This document shows positions 46,195 through 57,944 of a DNA stretch of 64,000 nucleotides, piece after piece. Numbering within the stretch: position 1 is the first letter of the stretch; each line of letters starts with the position of its first letter. The notes under the pieces were generated by a model. That model did not search any database, was not told the DNA's origin, and was given only the letters and a program-made list of their open reading frames with translations. The stretch lies in NCBI GenBank assembly GCA_027886185.1, contig WOAB01000593.1:1699001-1763000 (forward strand). The letters are read 5' to 3'. This DNA is from Rheum nobile. Its lineage: Eukaryota; Streptophyta; Magnoliopsida; Caryophyllales; Polygonaceae. The position numbers were made by a program, and so were the translations under genes.

Positions 46195-46647
46195 TGTGAG
46201 CATGCTATTTTTGTCTTCGTTGAAAATAACAAGAGAAGAAAAAGGTGGAGATGATAAATGTGTTATTCGTGATAAACAATAGAGATAGAAATTAGTAAAT
46301 TGCTTTTCTATTTTCAATTGTTAGAAAGCCATACGATTCCTATATAAGAGAGAAAATATAAAAAGAGAAATTATCATCTGAAAACGAGAGAAACAAGAGG
46401 AGAGAAAAAGATTTCATTTGCAAGAGACAAAAGAGAGAAACACAAGGAGAGGTTTTATTTCTTTGTAAGGATATACTCTTTTCTACGGCAAACTTGTGGT
46501 TTGTACAAGTTGTCGGGTTATTTCCTTCATATAGTAAAAGCGTATCACCCCGAGGACATAGGCAATTAGCCGAACCTCGTTAAATCTTGTGTGTTCATAT
46601 TAACTCTATTATTTCCTATTAGTTGAAGCTTCCGCAACTACTCAACA
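46195..46647 (+). repeat. copia 5' LTR (453 bp)
   Basis: TGTGAGCATGC to CAACTACTCAACA. A TATA-like TTCCTATATAAGAGAG is at about 46337. Closely similar to the 3' copy. Confidence 0.93.
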
Positions 46648-46703
46648 ATTGGTATCAGAGCCAAGTCAAAGTCTAAGGCGGTGAAAGTCCAATTTTGAAA
46701 TCA

Positions 46704-49700
46704 ATGGCTTCTAGTAGCGGAATTGTTAAAGTTGGAAAGTATGAGATTGAGAAATTCAATGGGAAAACTGATTTCTCCTATTGGAGGATGCATATGAAGA
46801 ATCTGTTAATATCTCAAAAATTGCACAAGGCGTTGTTGGGTAAGGACAAGAAACCTGGAGATATGAAGAATAATGACTAGGATGAGCTCGATATAGAAGC
46901 ACGCGCTGCCATGAAGAATAATGTCTAGAAAGAGATGTCGCATTCATGGTGGATGACAAGGAAACCGCGTCAGGTGTGTGGGGAAAGTTGGAGGCAAACT
47001 TCATGATGAAGACTCTAACAAATTGAATTTATCTCAAGTCTCAGTTGTATACTTGCAAGATGGAGGAAGGAATTTCACTCCGTGATCACATCAACAAATT
47101 TGATAGGATAATTTCAAATTTGAAGGATATTGATGTGAAGGTTGAAGATGAAGATCAAGCTCTTATGTTTTTGCTTTTTTTTGTCGAAATCATACGAGAA
47201 TCTTGTTCAAACATTGATGCTTGTGGGTGAGACACTGACTATGGATGAAACTAGAACGGCACTTCTAGCAGATGATCTATGGAAGATGGCGACTAGTAGT
47301 ATGAGTAGTGCGAGCAATGAACAAGCACAAGGTTTGTTTGCAAGAGGACGGGGTAATGACAGAGGAAATAGCAAGAGGGAAAAGTCTAGATCAAAATCTA
47401 GACCTCTAACGGAAATTCGTTGTTACAAGTGTGGTGAGCTTGGGCATTGGAAGAAGGATTGTCGTAATAAGAGGGTACAATGGAAGAATAAAAACAACAA
47501 GAGTAAGGGGAATCAAAATGAGAAGCACGAAGCTAGTGTCGCTATAGATGAGTGGGGCGTAGAATGTTATTCTGTTAATAACAAAGCATATGAAAATTCA
47601 AGCAACTGGATTCTAGATATTGGATGCTCTTATCATATGTGCCCAAACAGGAAGTCGTTCACTTCCTATAAGGCCATGGATGGTGGAACCATTTTGATGG
47701 GTAACGACCATGGTTGTAAGACGGTAGGTATTGGTACAATCAGAATCAAGATGCATGATGGCATTGTTAGGACATTAATGGATGTAAGGCACGTTCCTGA
47801 TTTGAGAAAAAATGCGATTTCTCTGGGTGTTTTAGAATCAAAAGGTTGCAAGCTAATTGGAGAGAACGGGGTTCTAAAAGTTGTTAGTGGTTCTTTGCTA
47901 GTGATGAAGGGAATTCGTCATGGAAACTTGTATCATCTTGTTGGCAATACAATTACAGGTGATGTAGCGGTTGGAACTAGTAGAAGTAAGAGAAACCCAA
48001 TAGACTATACTAGGCTTTTGGCATATGCGTCTTGGACATATGTCAGAAAAAGGGTATTTTTTGCTTAGTAGGAAAGGTTTGTTGAAGAACATGAAGAAGC
48101 CTTGCATGGAGTTTTGCGAGCATTGTGTGTATGGAAAAGCACACAGGGTTACATTCTCAACAAGCAACCACAAAAGCAAAGGAGTATTAGACTATGTGCA
48201 CACAGATGTTTGGGGTCCGGCTAAAGTTGATTCCAAAGGTGGTTCCAGGTACTTTGTCTCATTTGTAGATGATTACTCTAGATATGCTTGGGTGTATTTC
48301 CTTATGAATAAGAATGAGGTATTCGAGACATTCAAACAGTGGAGAGCAATGGTTGAGAACAGAACAGATAGGAAGCTGAAAACACTAAGGTCTGATAACG
48401 GTACAGAGTACACATATGGTGCTTTCAAGAAGTTTTGTGATGAAGAAGGTATTGTTCGACATTGGACAGTTAGAGACACACCACAACAAAATGGAGTCGG
48501 TTGCCATATCTGCTTATATTGTGAACCGATCTCCACATTCAACATTGGATGAAGACACTGCTTTTAGGGTGTGGTCAGGAGAACATGTAGATTATGGAAG
48601 ACTTAGAGTATTTGGATACATCGCTTACTATCATGTCAAGGATAACAAGCTTGATAATAGGGCCAATAAGGCAATTTTCTTGGGATATGCAAAAGGAGTC
48701 AAAGGCTATCGTCTTTGGTCTTTAGATGATTCTAAGTTTGTAATCAGCAGGGATGTTACTTTTGATGAGAACTCCATGGCAGCTTTATCAAAAGAGAATG
48801 TGCCCAAAGGTGGTGATGTTGCAACGTTAAAATCTCAAGTAGTTGAGATAGAAGAATCCGAGGACCAACCAAATTCTAGTCATGATCAAGAGGAATCTCA
48901 TGGTGACACATACTGTCAAAAAAATGATGAGCTTGAACATGAGGAGGTTCAGCAGGAAAATGCACAAGTACTACAACAGCAACAACAGGAGACCTTGGCT
49001 TCCACTAGGCCAAGGCATAGTTATAAACCAGTACAGAGGTATGGGTCTGACGAGCCTCTGAAACATTATGGGCAGGTAAACTTAATATAATATGTACTCT
49101 CGGTGGAGGATGATGAGTTGCTCACCTTCAAACAAGCTATCAAAGATATTCATAGAGAGAGATGGTTGGTCGCTATGGAGGAAGAGATGGAATCTCTCCA
49201 TAAGAACAAGACATGGGAGGTAGTCTCATTGCCCGAGGGAAAGACTGCTATTGGTTGTAAGTGGGTGTATAAAAGAAAAGCATATTCATCTAAGCTCGGT
49301 GGTATAAGATACAAGGCAAGATTAGTGGCCAAGGGTTTTGCACAGAAAGAAGGTGTGGATTACAATGAGATCTTTTCTCATGTGGTAAAACATACTTCTA
49401 TTCGGGTGCTTTTGAGCATTATTGCTCATGGTGATATTGAGTTAGAACAACTCGATGTCAAAACAACCTTCTTGCATGGAGACTTGGATGAGGAAATCTA
49501 CATGTATCAACCAAAAGGATACAAAGTAGAGGGAAAGGAAGGTCAGGTATGTCGCTTGAAGAAATCCTTATATGGACTGAAACAGTCACCTCGACAATGG
49601 TACAATCGATTTGACTCTTTTATGCTTAAGCATGAATTCTCCAGAAGTGATTATGATTGTTATGTATACATTCAAAAGCTTCATGGAGGTGATTATATTT

Positions 49701-50677
49701 ATCTCTTATTGTATGTGGATGACATGCTTATTGCTTCAAGAAGCATGGTGGAGATAAATAAGTTGAGGGTCGAACTTGGTAAAGAGTTCGATATGAAGGA
49801 CATGGGCGCTGATAGAAAGATACTGGGTATGGAGATCAGAAGAGAGCGGAAAACTTGTCAATTATTCTTGAGTCAGAAAAGTTACATTGAGAAGGTTATT
49901 GATCGGTTTGGTATGCAAAATGCTAAGTCAGTGGTGACTCTATTGGCATAATATTTCAAACTCTCTGGTAAGCAATCTCCTGTTACAGCACAAGAAAAGG
50001 CACATATGAATGGTGTACCCTATGCAAGTACAGTTGGAAGTTTGATGTACGCTATGGTGTGTACACGTCTAGATATTTCACAAGCAGTTAGTGTTGTCAG
50101 TAGGTTCATGGCGAATCCTGGTAAGGCACGTTGGGAAGCAGTAAAGTGGGTATTGAGGTACTTGAATGGTACTACTAATATCGGATTATGTTTTGGTGGA
50201 AATACATGTCGAGTTAGCGAGTTTGTCGACTTAGACTATGCAAGTGATATAGACAAACAACGATCTACCACTGGTTATGTTTTCAAGATATATGGTGCTC
50301 CGATAAGTTGGAGATCAATGCTACATGCTACAGTTGCACTCTCAACTACAAAGTTGGAATATATGGCTATGGCAGAGGGATTGAAGGAAGCAATGTGGTT
50401 GAAAGGTCTTTTGTGTGACTTGGGAATGACGGAGGATAGTGTGGATCTATGGTGTGACAGTCAGAGTGTGATTCACTTGGCTAAAAATCAGGTCCATCAT
50501 GCTCGTACCAAGCATATCGATGTCAGGTATCATTTTGTTCGAGATGTCATAGAGGATGGTGATATTTCTCTTATGAAGGTACATACAAACGAAAATCCCA
50601 CAGACATGTTAACCAAGGTTGTGACAGGCAGTAAGTTCCAACACTGCTTGGAATTGCTTCAGATTGGCCCATGTTAA
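46704..50677 (+). pseudogene. copia gag-pol polyprotein (broken)
   Basis: Starts MASSSGIVKVGKYEIEKFNG. Gag has stops at 46878-46880 and soon after, and frameshifts. The zinc knuckle CYKCGELGHWKKDC is intact (near 47425). The protease site reads ILDIGCSYHM where DSG is expected (Ser to Ile). The GAG-pre-integrase part (RLGHMSEKGYF) is frameshifted near 48020. Integrase has DVWGP and RSDNGTEY, but after TPQQNGV about 40 residues including the catalytic Glu region are missing. RT keeps YVDD (LLLYVDDMLIAS); RNase H is in 50006-50677 (WCDSQSVIHLAKN). Similarity pattern is that of Tnt1-94-like polyproteins. Confidence 0.93.
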
Positions 50678-50902
50678 ATTGCACAAGAGGGGCATAGTCC
50701 TTCGGGACGGTTACTGGTGAGGTGGAGACAATATGAAGGACAAGTAGAACTACGATTGTCTTGATCCCGGTCAAAGGGTACGTAGGCAGTCATGGTTATA
50801 ATGATGCAGTCCAGATGGTAAAGTCTATCATGCCCGCTATGGATTATTCTCTTATTCGTCCAAAATTTGAGGTTTTTTGAAATTGTGTACGAGGTGGAGA
50901 AT

Positions 50903-51346
50903 TGTGAGCATGCTATTTTAGTCTTCGTTGAAAATAACAAGAGAAGAAAAAGGTGGAGATGCTAAATGTGTTATTGGTGATAAACAATAGAGATAGAAAA
51001 TAGTAAATTGCTTTTCTATTTTCAATTGTTAGAGAGCCATACGATTCCTATATAAGAGAGAAAATATAAGAAGAGAAATTATCATCTGAAAACAAGAGAA
51101 ACAAGAGGAGAGAAAAAGATTTCATCTGCAAGAGAGAAACACAATGAGAGGTTTTATTTCTTTGTAAGGATATACTCTTTTCTACGACGAACTTGTGGTT
51201 TGTACAAGTTGTCGGGTTATTTCCATCATATAGTAAAAGTGTATCACCCCGAAGACATAGGCAATTTTCCGAACCTCGTTAAATCTTGTGTGTTCATATT
51301 AGCTTTATTATTTCCTATCAGTTGAAGCTTCCGCAGCTACTCAACA
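50903..51346 (+). repeat. copia 3' LTR (444 bp)
   Basis: TGTGAGCATGC to AGCTACTCAACA, followed by the second GTTTG. About 9 bp shorter than the 5' LTR, from a small deletion near AAGAGAGAAACACA. Confidence 0.93.
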
Positions 51347-51351
51347 GTTTG

Positions 51352-52069
51352 AGACGATTCAAGAATCGGGTTCAACTAATTCAAGTATGAGGAATACGGT
51401 GGTGTGATCAGATTGCGGATTAGATAGCTCGAAAGGGGTATTTCTTCGGATCAAACAGGGCTCGGCGGTCTTTCTTGTAGCGGCTCTCGGAAAGCTCTCC
51501 GAAAAAAATTAATACTGCTGGAGATGATTTTCGTTGTTCTTTGGAGAGTAGATTGACAATACAACTATCATTGGTATTTCAACGATTGGAATAGGATTAG
51601 AGACGGCTAGTAAGAAGAAGGCAAAGAAGACGATTACACACGTTCTTCTCGTTGTCGCCTTCCACCATCCCCCGACGGTCTTTGATCAAGAAAGAGCCCC
51701 TCTAAACAAGTTGACAATTGCCAACTCGTCAGAATTGCTAGCTCCGCTTCACGTCCATGCTGCTTTGGTTGCTTGTGATATTGATAAGCGGTGGCAATTA
51801 GTCGCCATTCTTGACGACGACCATTGTGAGAAATAGGAGGCAGGAAGATGGTGACGGTGGGCCACCGTGAAAAAGTCTCAATTGTTAATATTTGTTGGGC
51901 TCCAATTGAAGTTGGGCCAATATGTGGAGTTTAACGTTAGTGGGGCCTGTTGCAATTAGTGGAAAAGTAATTGCAACTTTCGGTTGCAAGTATTCATGGG
52001 CCATATTTTTGAGTATTGGGCTGACAACAATTGATACAATTTGGGTATTTTGGATACGAGTTATGGCGC
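51352..52069 (+). other. Interior of the LARD-like element, no gene seen
   Basis: Continues the host text after the copia TSD. No domain-bearing frame. GC content is mixed and no repeat stands out. Confidence 0.4.
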
Positions 52070-52615
52070 CTTTGGGCCACCTCGACACCTCGTTGTCGTT
52101 ATGCCTTCGAGCCACCTCGTTGTCGTTACACCTTTGGGTCACCTTGACACCTCATTCGCATTGCGTCTTCGGGCCACCCCGACACCTCATTGTCGTTACG
52201 CCTTCGGGCCACCTCGACACCTCGATGTCGTTACGCTTTCGGGCCACCTTGATACCTCGTTGTCATTACGCCTGCAGGCCACCTTGACACGTTGTTGTCA
52301 TTACGCCTTAGAGTCACACAGACACCCCGTTGTCATTATGCCTAAGGGCCACATAGACACCCCGGTGTCATTACGCCAAAGGGCCACATAGACACCTCGT
52401 TGTCATTACGCCTTAGAGCCACACAGACACCCCGTTGTCATTATGCCTAAGGGCCACATAGACACTCTGTTGTCATTACGCCTAAGGGACACATAGACAT
52501 CTCGTTGTGATTACGCCTTAGAGCTACACAAACACCTCGTTGTCATTATGCCTAAGGGCCACATTGACACCCCGTTGTCATTACGCATCTGGACCACTCA
52601 GACACCTCGTTATTA
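52070..52615 (+). repeat. 35-bp minisatellite, about 15 units
   Basis: Unit GGGCCACATAGACACCCCG + TTGTCATTACGCCTAA (35 bp). Early units read CCTCGACACCTCG, later ones CATAGACACCCCG, so variants are grouped by position. Open frames across it are repeat translations. Confidence 0.9.
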
Positions 52616-52734
52616 CCTTACCCTCAACCTGCTGGGGCAAGAATCGCTATTAAGCCTATCGCGAACAACCCCTCGAAAGGCCCCAAAATCGAATTTCCAC
52701 TCGAAAGCCAAGTCCCACGGCAAAAATCGAAAAC

Positions 52735-53045
52735 ACACGGTCCGTGCATTAAGGCGCACGGACTGTGCAGTTGTCCATGTAGCATTTTCGCAAACAGCAT
52801 AGAAACGCAAGGGTCGTGCGGTATAGCGCACGGCCATGTAGGCGGTACCCAAATTTTCTCAGAAAATCTCCCAAAAACGCACGGCCGTGCATCAAACCGC
52901 ACGGCTCGTGCAAAAAATCTTTGTAAAGGCAGGCACCGTGCATTTGCAACTGCACGGTCTAGGCATACACCGTGCGAAAATTCTCGTTCAGATTCTGTAA
53001 CATGAAATCGTAGTTGCACGGGGTAGGGCATGCTTCGTGCACTTT
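52735..53045. repeat. Cluster of GCACGG / CCGTGC dyads
   Basis: About ten GCACGG or CCGTGC words, several as dyads: ACACGGTCCGTGCA, GCGCACGGACTGTGC, CGCACGGCCGTGCA. Similar words occur in unrelated elements at 9935-10150 and 13560-13825. Confidence 0.8.
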
Positions 53046-53549
53046 TTGTACATCCGTGTATTTTAGACCCGTGAGCATAGGGTGAATTGGTATGGCTCAT
53101 TTGGACCCGCTTCTTGGTAAACCCGAGTCATCTAATATTGGTTTATTCTTCGAACCCTCTGCCCTCGTTCGGGCCTAGATGGCCTGAGGGGTAAATTGTG
53201 GAGGTTAATTAATTCGTATTAATTTTCCTATGGTTATTTCCTAACTTCTATCCTTTAATATTTAATATCATTAAAGTGGCTTTACCTATTGCGCTTTTTA
53301 ACTAAGCAAGGCCCATTGAATTGATGGTCTTAGTTTCCTTAACGAACAAGGTATTTAATTTCCTAAAACCCAATTCTAGTCCTCCAATCTTGTCTTTGCT
53401 ACACAACACCCGATATGAGCTCACAAAATTGAACTCTAACTTTGATATGTTTGGTACAAAGTTTGTAAAGATCATCCATTGGGATGATTTAGGATTTTCA
53501 TCTGGTTAGATGGGTCAGAAAGTTTGCTGTAATAAAAAAAACATACTAA

Positions 53550-55293
53550 GGGCACATTTGGTTACACAAAAGGGAAACGTAAACATAAATGTGTTGAATT
53601 CCTTAGGTTTTGATGGTAACAAACACTCAACTAATATGTGTACCAAGTGTTTCAGGGACAAGGAAAGTTATCCCAGGGAGCTTTGCAACAAAGGATCTCA
53701 GAGGGAACAAAGTCATGTCAAGTGCTTTGTTACCTCTCAAGGAACTGAAGTAACGGACCAGATCAAGGCTGCAAAAGGAAAGAAGAAATCCAGCGTGTTG
53801 AATTAAGGAAACAAATCAAGAAGCACACGCGGTAAAGGATGAAAACTTCGGCTCCAAGGATCAAGCCGGATTGCGCGAAGATATGGAGAGAGAAAACCCG
53901 ATTGTGTTATCTTAGGAATCTTTCCTAAGATAAGGCAATTGGAGAGAGAAGAAGAATATCCTTCCGATTGGATTAATTAAGGAACTCCTTCCTTAACTAA
54001 TATAATCGGCTGGGATATTATTCTTCCAACAAAATCATATCTTTTGTAATCCGAATTTAGAATATCCTATCTTGTTATGATTAGGGTTTAGCCGAGTTGT
54101 ATTTAAGTGAAGTGAGGATTCATTTCTTAAGTACGGCTTTGAACGACGAAAAAGATAAAGAAAAGAAGTGAGGTGTGTGTAAGTCTTTGAGGGTTGAGTT
54201 TGATTCATCGTTATAGAAGAGTCTTCGAGTCTAGCTGGTTGTTTAGAGGTTGAAGTCCAGGATACAAGTGTAATCGAACAAGAAATCAATAAGACAAGTA
54301 CACACTTCAAAATCCTCTCAAGCGGAAGCTTGAAGGTAGTGGTTTTTCCTTGAGAAGCTAGTTTTGCTAATCAGGGTTTCCACTATACATCGTGAGTTCG
54401 TTCGTTATCTTTCTTGCTATATTAAATCCGCTGCAACTTCTGTGGTAACAAAGCTTTTGTTCCCTCAGACGTAACTCTAACGATCCAACAAAATGGATTG
54501 AAAAATGAAGAAAAAAATCCATCATGTATTTATATCCCAAATTTGTTTCGTTTGAGTATAAAGGATTGAAAAAAACCCAAACATCTCATCTTTTTATTTA
54601 CATTCAAAATCACTCAATTTTTACAATTTCTTTTCCTTCGTTCTATGCCAGCTCTGTTCGCTAACGAAGGACATCATCGTCTCGCCACCTGACGCCACAT
54701 ATGTCTCACATTCATTGGAAGATATCATGACAAATTCAAAACTTATGTTTCTCATCCGTAAGGATGCTATAGACTGGTTTTCAAGTAGATCTTGATACTA
54801 GTCTAGTTCTTACCTTATAAAAAAAAGTCTCCATCAATAACGACCTCGCCGAATTTGCTTGTAGCCCACTCTTCACAACGTCATTGGGAAGTTTCGTCGC
54901 CTTCCAAAGCAGTCCCTACTGTCGAGCACCGCCTACGAGTCGTCGAAGCTCCTCCTGCATGCCTTATTCGCGTCCTATTGTTTGTCCTTGCTTGAGATTT
55001 TTGCCGCCACCGCCGTCATGTTCGAGTTGAAGAACATTAAGTTCCAAAATATGGGAGGTGGAAAGAGGATTCGAGAAATGAAGAGGAGTCGAGAAATGGG
55101 CGGGAGACAGGATTGAGGGGTGGGAAAGGATTATTATTTTCCCAAATTTAAAAGGAACCAAAATAAAAATTGTTTTCAACTTTGGCTTCAAATGAATAAA
55201 AAGAGTAAAAAAAGCCTACCACTAAACGCTATACAAGGGAGTGAAATAATTATTTTCGTTTCCACACCCCAAAAATGGACAACCAAACGAACC
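53550..55293. mobile_element. Non-autonomous PIF/Harbinger-type element with nested solo LTR
   Basis: Left end GGGCACATTTGGTT, right end AACCAAACGAACC (reverse complement GGTTCGTTTGGTT), with 3-bp TAA at 53547-53549 and 55294-55296. Without the nested LTR it is about 840 bp. No transposase is seen. Confidence 0.65.
53592..54490 (+). mobile_element. Solo LTR (899 bp), probably copia
   Basis: TGTTGAATTCCTTAGG to AACGATCCAACA, flanked by AAATG at 53587-53591 and 54491-54495. A TATA-like TTGTATTTAAGTGAAG is at about 54097. No internal genes remain; the copia assignment rests on LTR style only. Confidence 0.8.
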
Positions 55294-55491
55294 TAAACCC
55301 CAAGACATAAAAAAGGAACCTTCAGTAGCACATAAGGCCGATCTAAGTCTTTCATAATTATAAAAAATAACTTAAATGATGCTTTCTTCTGAAGGGAAAA
55401 TAATTGAGAAAGAAGATTGGATGGTGCTATAACCCAATAGGTGGGTGGATTACATATTCATACTATCGATGATACCTTAAAGAGTATTCAT

Positions 55492-55988
55492 TATAACGCC
55501 CTATATTTGAGATTGGTTTATAAGAACTGAAGTTATATCTATGTCAACAAGAGCTCTTTCTCTCATGGTTCAAGTAATGACAAAGAATTATGAAATTATG
55601 TGTGCTAAGACAGGAGGAGTATCAATGTAGATGACCTCATGACAAGTCCTTGTGTTGGCATGAGTTGACACTTTTAAGGTTCACGCCTTACATATGGTAT
55701 CAAAGCCGACTCAAGGTTACGAGGTTGCTTGGCCAGAGGGCGGTCTCTGGGCTTTGACGGGGACATCAATGGACTTAGTGAGGGAAATTATAGCACACTA
55801 GAATTGAAATTGATTTATAAGGATTAAAGTGTACTCATGTCAACAAGAGCTCTAAATTTTCGGAGTTCAAGTGAGGACAAAGAACTATGAAATTAAGCAT
55901 ACTAAGGAGAGAACAATACCAAAGTGGTGACCTCTTGGGAAGTCCTCGCTTTGGCATGGGTTGACGCTTCTAAGAAGCAGACCTTACA
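55492..55988 (+). mobile_element. TRIM (terminal-repeat retrotransposon in miniature)
   Basis: Two direct repeats of about 200 bp (55492-55692 and 55789-55988), both starting TATA(A/G)C and ending CTTACA, separated by 96 bp. A PBS TGGTATCAAAGCC lies at 55695, 2 nt after the first repeat; a purine stretch GTGAGGGAAAT precedes the second. The TG start has decayed to TA. The repeats are rather diverged, so it is old. The flanking duplication is unclear (ATTCA / ATTAG). Confidence 0.8.
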
Positions 55989-56359
55989 ATTAGCCTGAAT
56001 ATCAAAAGTAAAATGACCTATATATGTGTCTTGGGGCGAAAAGATCGAACCGACCTAGATCGCCTTAAGAAGGGCAACTAGACAATAATGAGATCGAACT
56101 TATCTAAATAATCCAAATCAACTCAAGAATCAAATGAACGAGATTAAACAAACATAATATAAACCTATCTCCCAAGAAAGAGAGACGTAATCAAATACAG
56201 AAATTTAGTCATCGGTCGCTTAAAAGTTGGAATAATAGATTAAGCCAGAGAATGATCTCTTGTTCTCTTCATATTTATACTACTTCTACACCTAAGTCGG
56301 TTAAAATCGTATGAGATATGCGGAGGTCGTCACTCTGTATACTGACTAGACCGAGATTT
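55989..56359. other. Unassigned spacer
   Basis: No gene or repeat recognised between the TRIM and the Athila/Tat-like element. Confidence 0.4.
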
Positions 56360-57738
56360 TGATCAGTGCTATTTTGTAGCACATTTCTAGGGATTATTAC
56401 TAGGTTTGAGGCGTCATTTGGTGGGATTTTAGGCATAATTGGAGATTATGGAGTTGGAGCAGAGAAGTGTGGTTTTGGTGGTCTGAAGGAGCTTATTGGA
56501 AACATCCAGAAGAAGAGAAATTGACCACCTGAGGAGACAAGCAAGATCCATGAAGAAACCACGTGAGAAGGCGGTGAAGTGAAGAAACCGCGACCAAGCC
56601 GCGGGGAGCAGAAGGCCGCGGCAAGATTTCCGAAGGAGATGGTCGATAGCGAGGAGGCCGCGCCCATGGCCCGAAGGCTGCGCCCGCGGCCGAATTATCG
56701 GAAATTAATTATGCACTTCGAGAGCAAACCGCGACCGCGGCCATCAGCGGGAGTCAGCCCGACGCGCTCTGAACTTCTGTTTTCTTTTTCTGTTTTTCCT
56801 TTTTAGTTGTTTTATTTAATTCCGAATATTAGTATTTTTCCTTTTTAGGGATGAGGTTTGTGATCTTGGGCTTTAGGTTAACTTATTTAACCTAACTCTC
56901 ACAGCCCCCATTCAAGATCCCACATATAGATGAACCCCGGATTATCGTATGTTCAGTATTCAGAGTTTTTCCCTTTCAACAATTATGTCTTTCAGTACTA
57001 TGAGTAGCTAAGCACCCATTGCTTAGTCCGACATGTGAAGCTTTTTCTATGGTTTGATTGCGAGGTTAATTCTCTATTTCCTATTTTCTTTGGGTTTATA
57101 TATTTCTTCTTGCACTTATTCATATGGATTGTTATTGATTTGACTAGACTGATCACCTAGTTAGGTTTAGTAATTATCTATTGCTAGGGTTTGGAATTGA
57201 CCGGTCGGTGATTCCTTATCTAGAGTAGCATCCATAATTATCTAGGACTGGTAGGACTAGATTATTATGAAAGAAGATTGATTACATGTTAAATTATTGC
57301 GGGTTGTGATTATTTGACATGTATCCTGGTTTGATCCTATGCCCAATGCTATTATTGTTCTAAATCTTGATTGTTTCTTATGCGTTCAATAATAAGAGTT
57401 GCTAGGACTGGTAGGACTAGTAACTATACAAGAATAGGGACATGAATAAACAAAGAAAAGGAATAGAGAGAACCTATGACCAATCTACCATAGGAAAAGT
57501 GGATCTTGTTTGGCTAAGTGTTTTTCCCACATTTGATTACACTCTTTGCTTATTTGCTTTGTTTACTTTCTTGATTACAAAACCAACCAAAAACTCCCCC
57601 CTCTTGTTACTATTGCATGCGAACAACACATAGATTAATCCATTCCTCCCTGTGGATTCGATCCTTACTTGCCCTAACTACTTGTTTAGGTTTGTCTAGG
57701 TTTATTTTGATTTAGTGGTATACGACAATCGCTTGTCA
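56360..57738 (+). repeat. 5' LTR of the Athila/Tat-like element (1,379 bp)
   Basis: Paired with the LTR at 61732. Holds a cluster of CCGCG...CGCGG words (56585-56745) and repeated GGACTGGTAGGACTAG words (about 57244 and 57404). Confidence 0.9.
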
Positions 57739-57944
57739 AAATTGGCGTCGTTGCCGGGGAGTGCAAGTGTTGATTTTTCTGTGTGTTTGTGTGAGTGTGT
57801 GTTCCTTTGGTGTGGATCTATCTTATGGTCCACACCCGTGCTACTAACTCCCCTCTACTTGGTGTTGATTCAGAGATTGAGAGGACTCTGTCTCAGGGTC
57901 ACCGAGTAAATCGTGCTTTGGTTTTTGATAATCCTGTGTTCGAG

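Larger units (their letters stand above)
46195..51346 (+). mobile_element. Ty1/copia element, Tork/Tnt1-like, full length
   Basis: LTRs 46195-46647 and 50903-51346 (TGTGAGCATGC to CTACTCAACA), flanked by GTTTG at 46190-46194 and 51347-51351. PBS TGGTATCAGAGCC at 46650. PPT-like GAGGTGGAGAAT before the 3' LTR. Gene order is gag, protease, integrase, RT, RNase H, as in copia elements. Frameshifts, stops and a deletion inactivate it. Confidence 0.95.
44920..53430 (+). mobile_element. Large LTR element, mostly non-coding (LARD-like), with nested copia
   Basis: Related repeats start at 44920 (TATGGAGGTAAATTAG) and 53197 (TGTGGAGGTTAATTAA) and share about 200 bp including TTTAATATTTAATATCAT and AACTAAGCAAG. 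The right copy is preceded by the purine-rich GGCCTGAGGGGTAAAT. Between them, outside the copia insertion, there is no RT or integrase, only short frames of unknown nature (45180-46190), a minisatellite and a dyad-rich tract. The right LTR end and the TSD could not be fixed. Confidence 0.5.

Noticed and set aside
45213..46254. Possible host gene exons upstream of the copia element
   Set aside because: Overlapping frames without family resemblance or splice logic; more likely retroelement interior.
52613..53100. Overlapping minus-strand frames of up to 158 codons
   Set aside because: Repeats of GCACGG words keep frames open; no family recognised.
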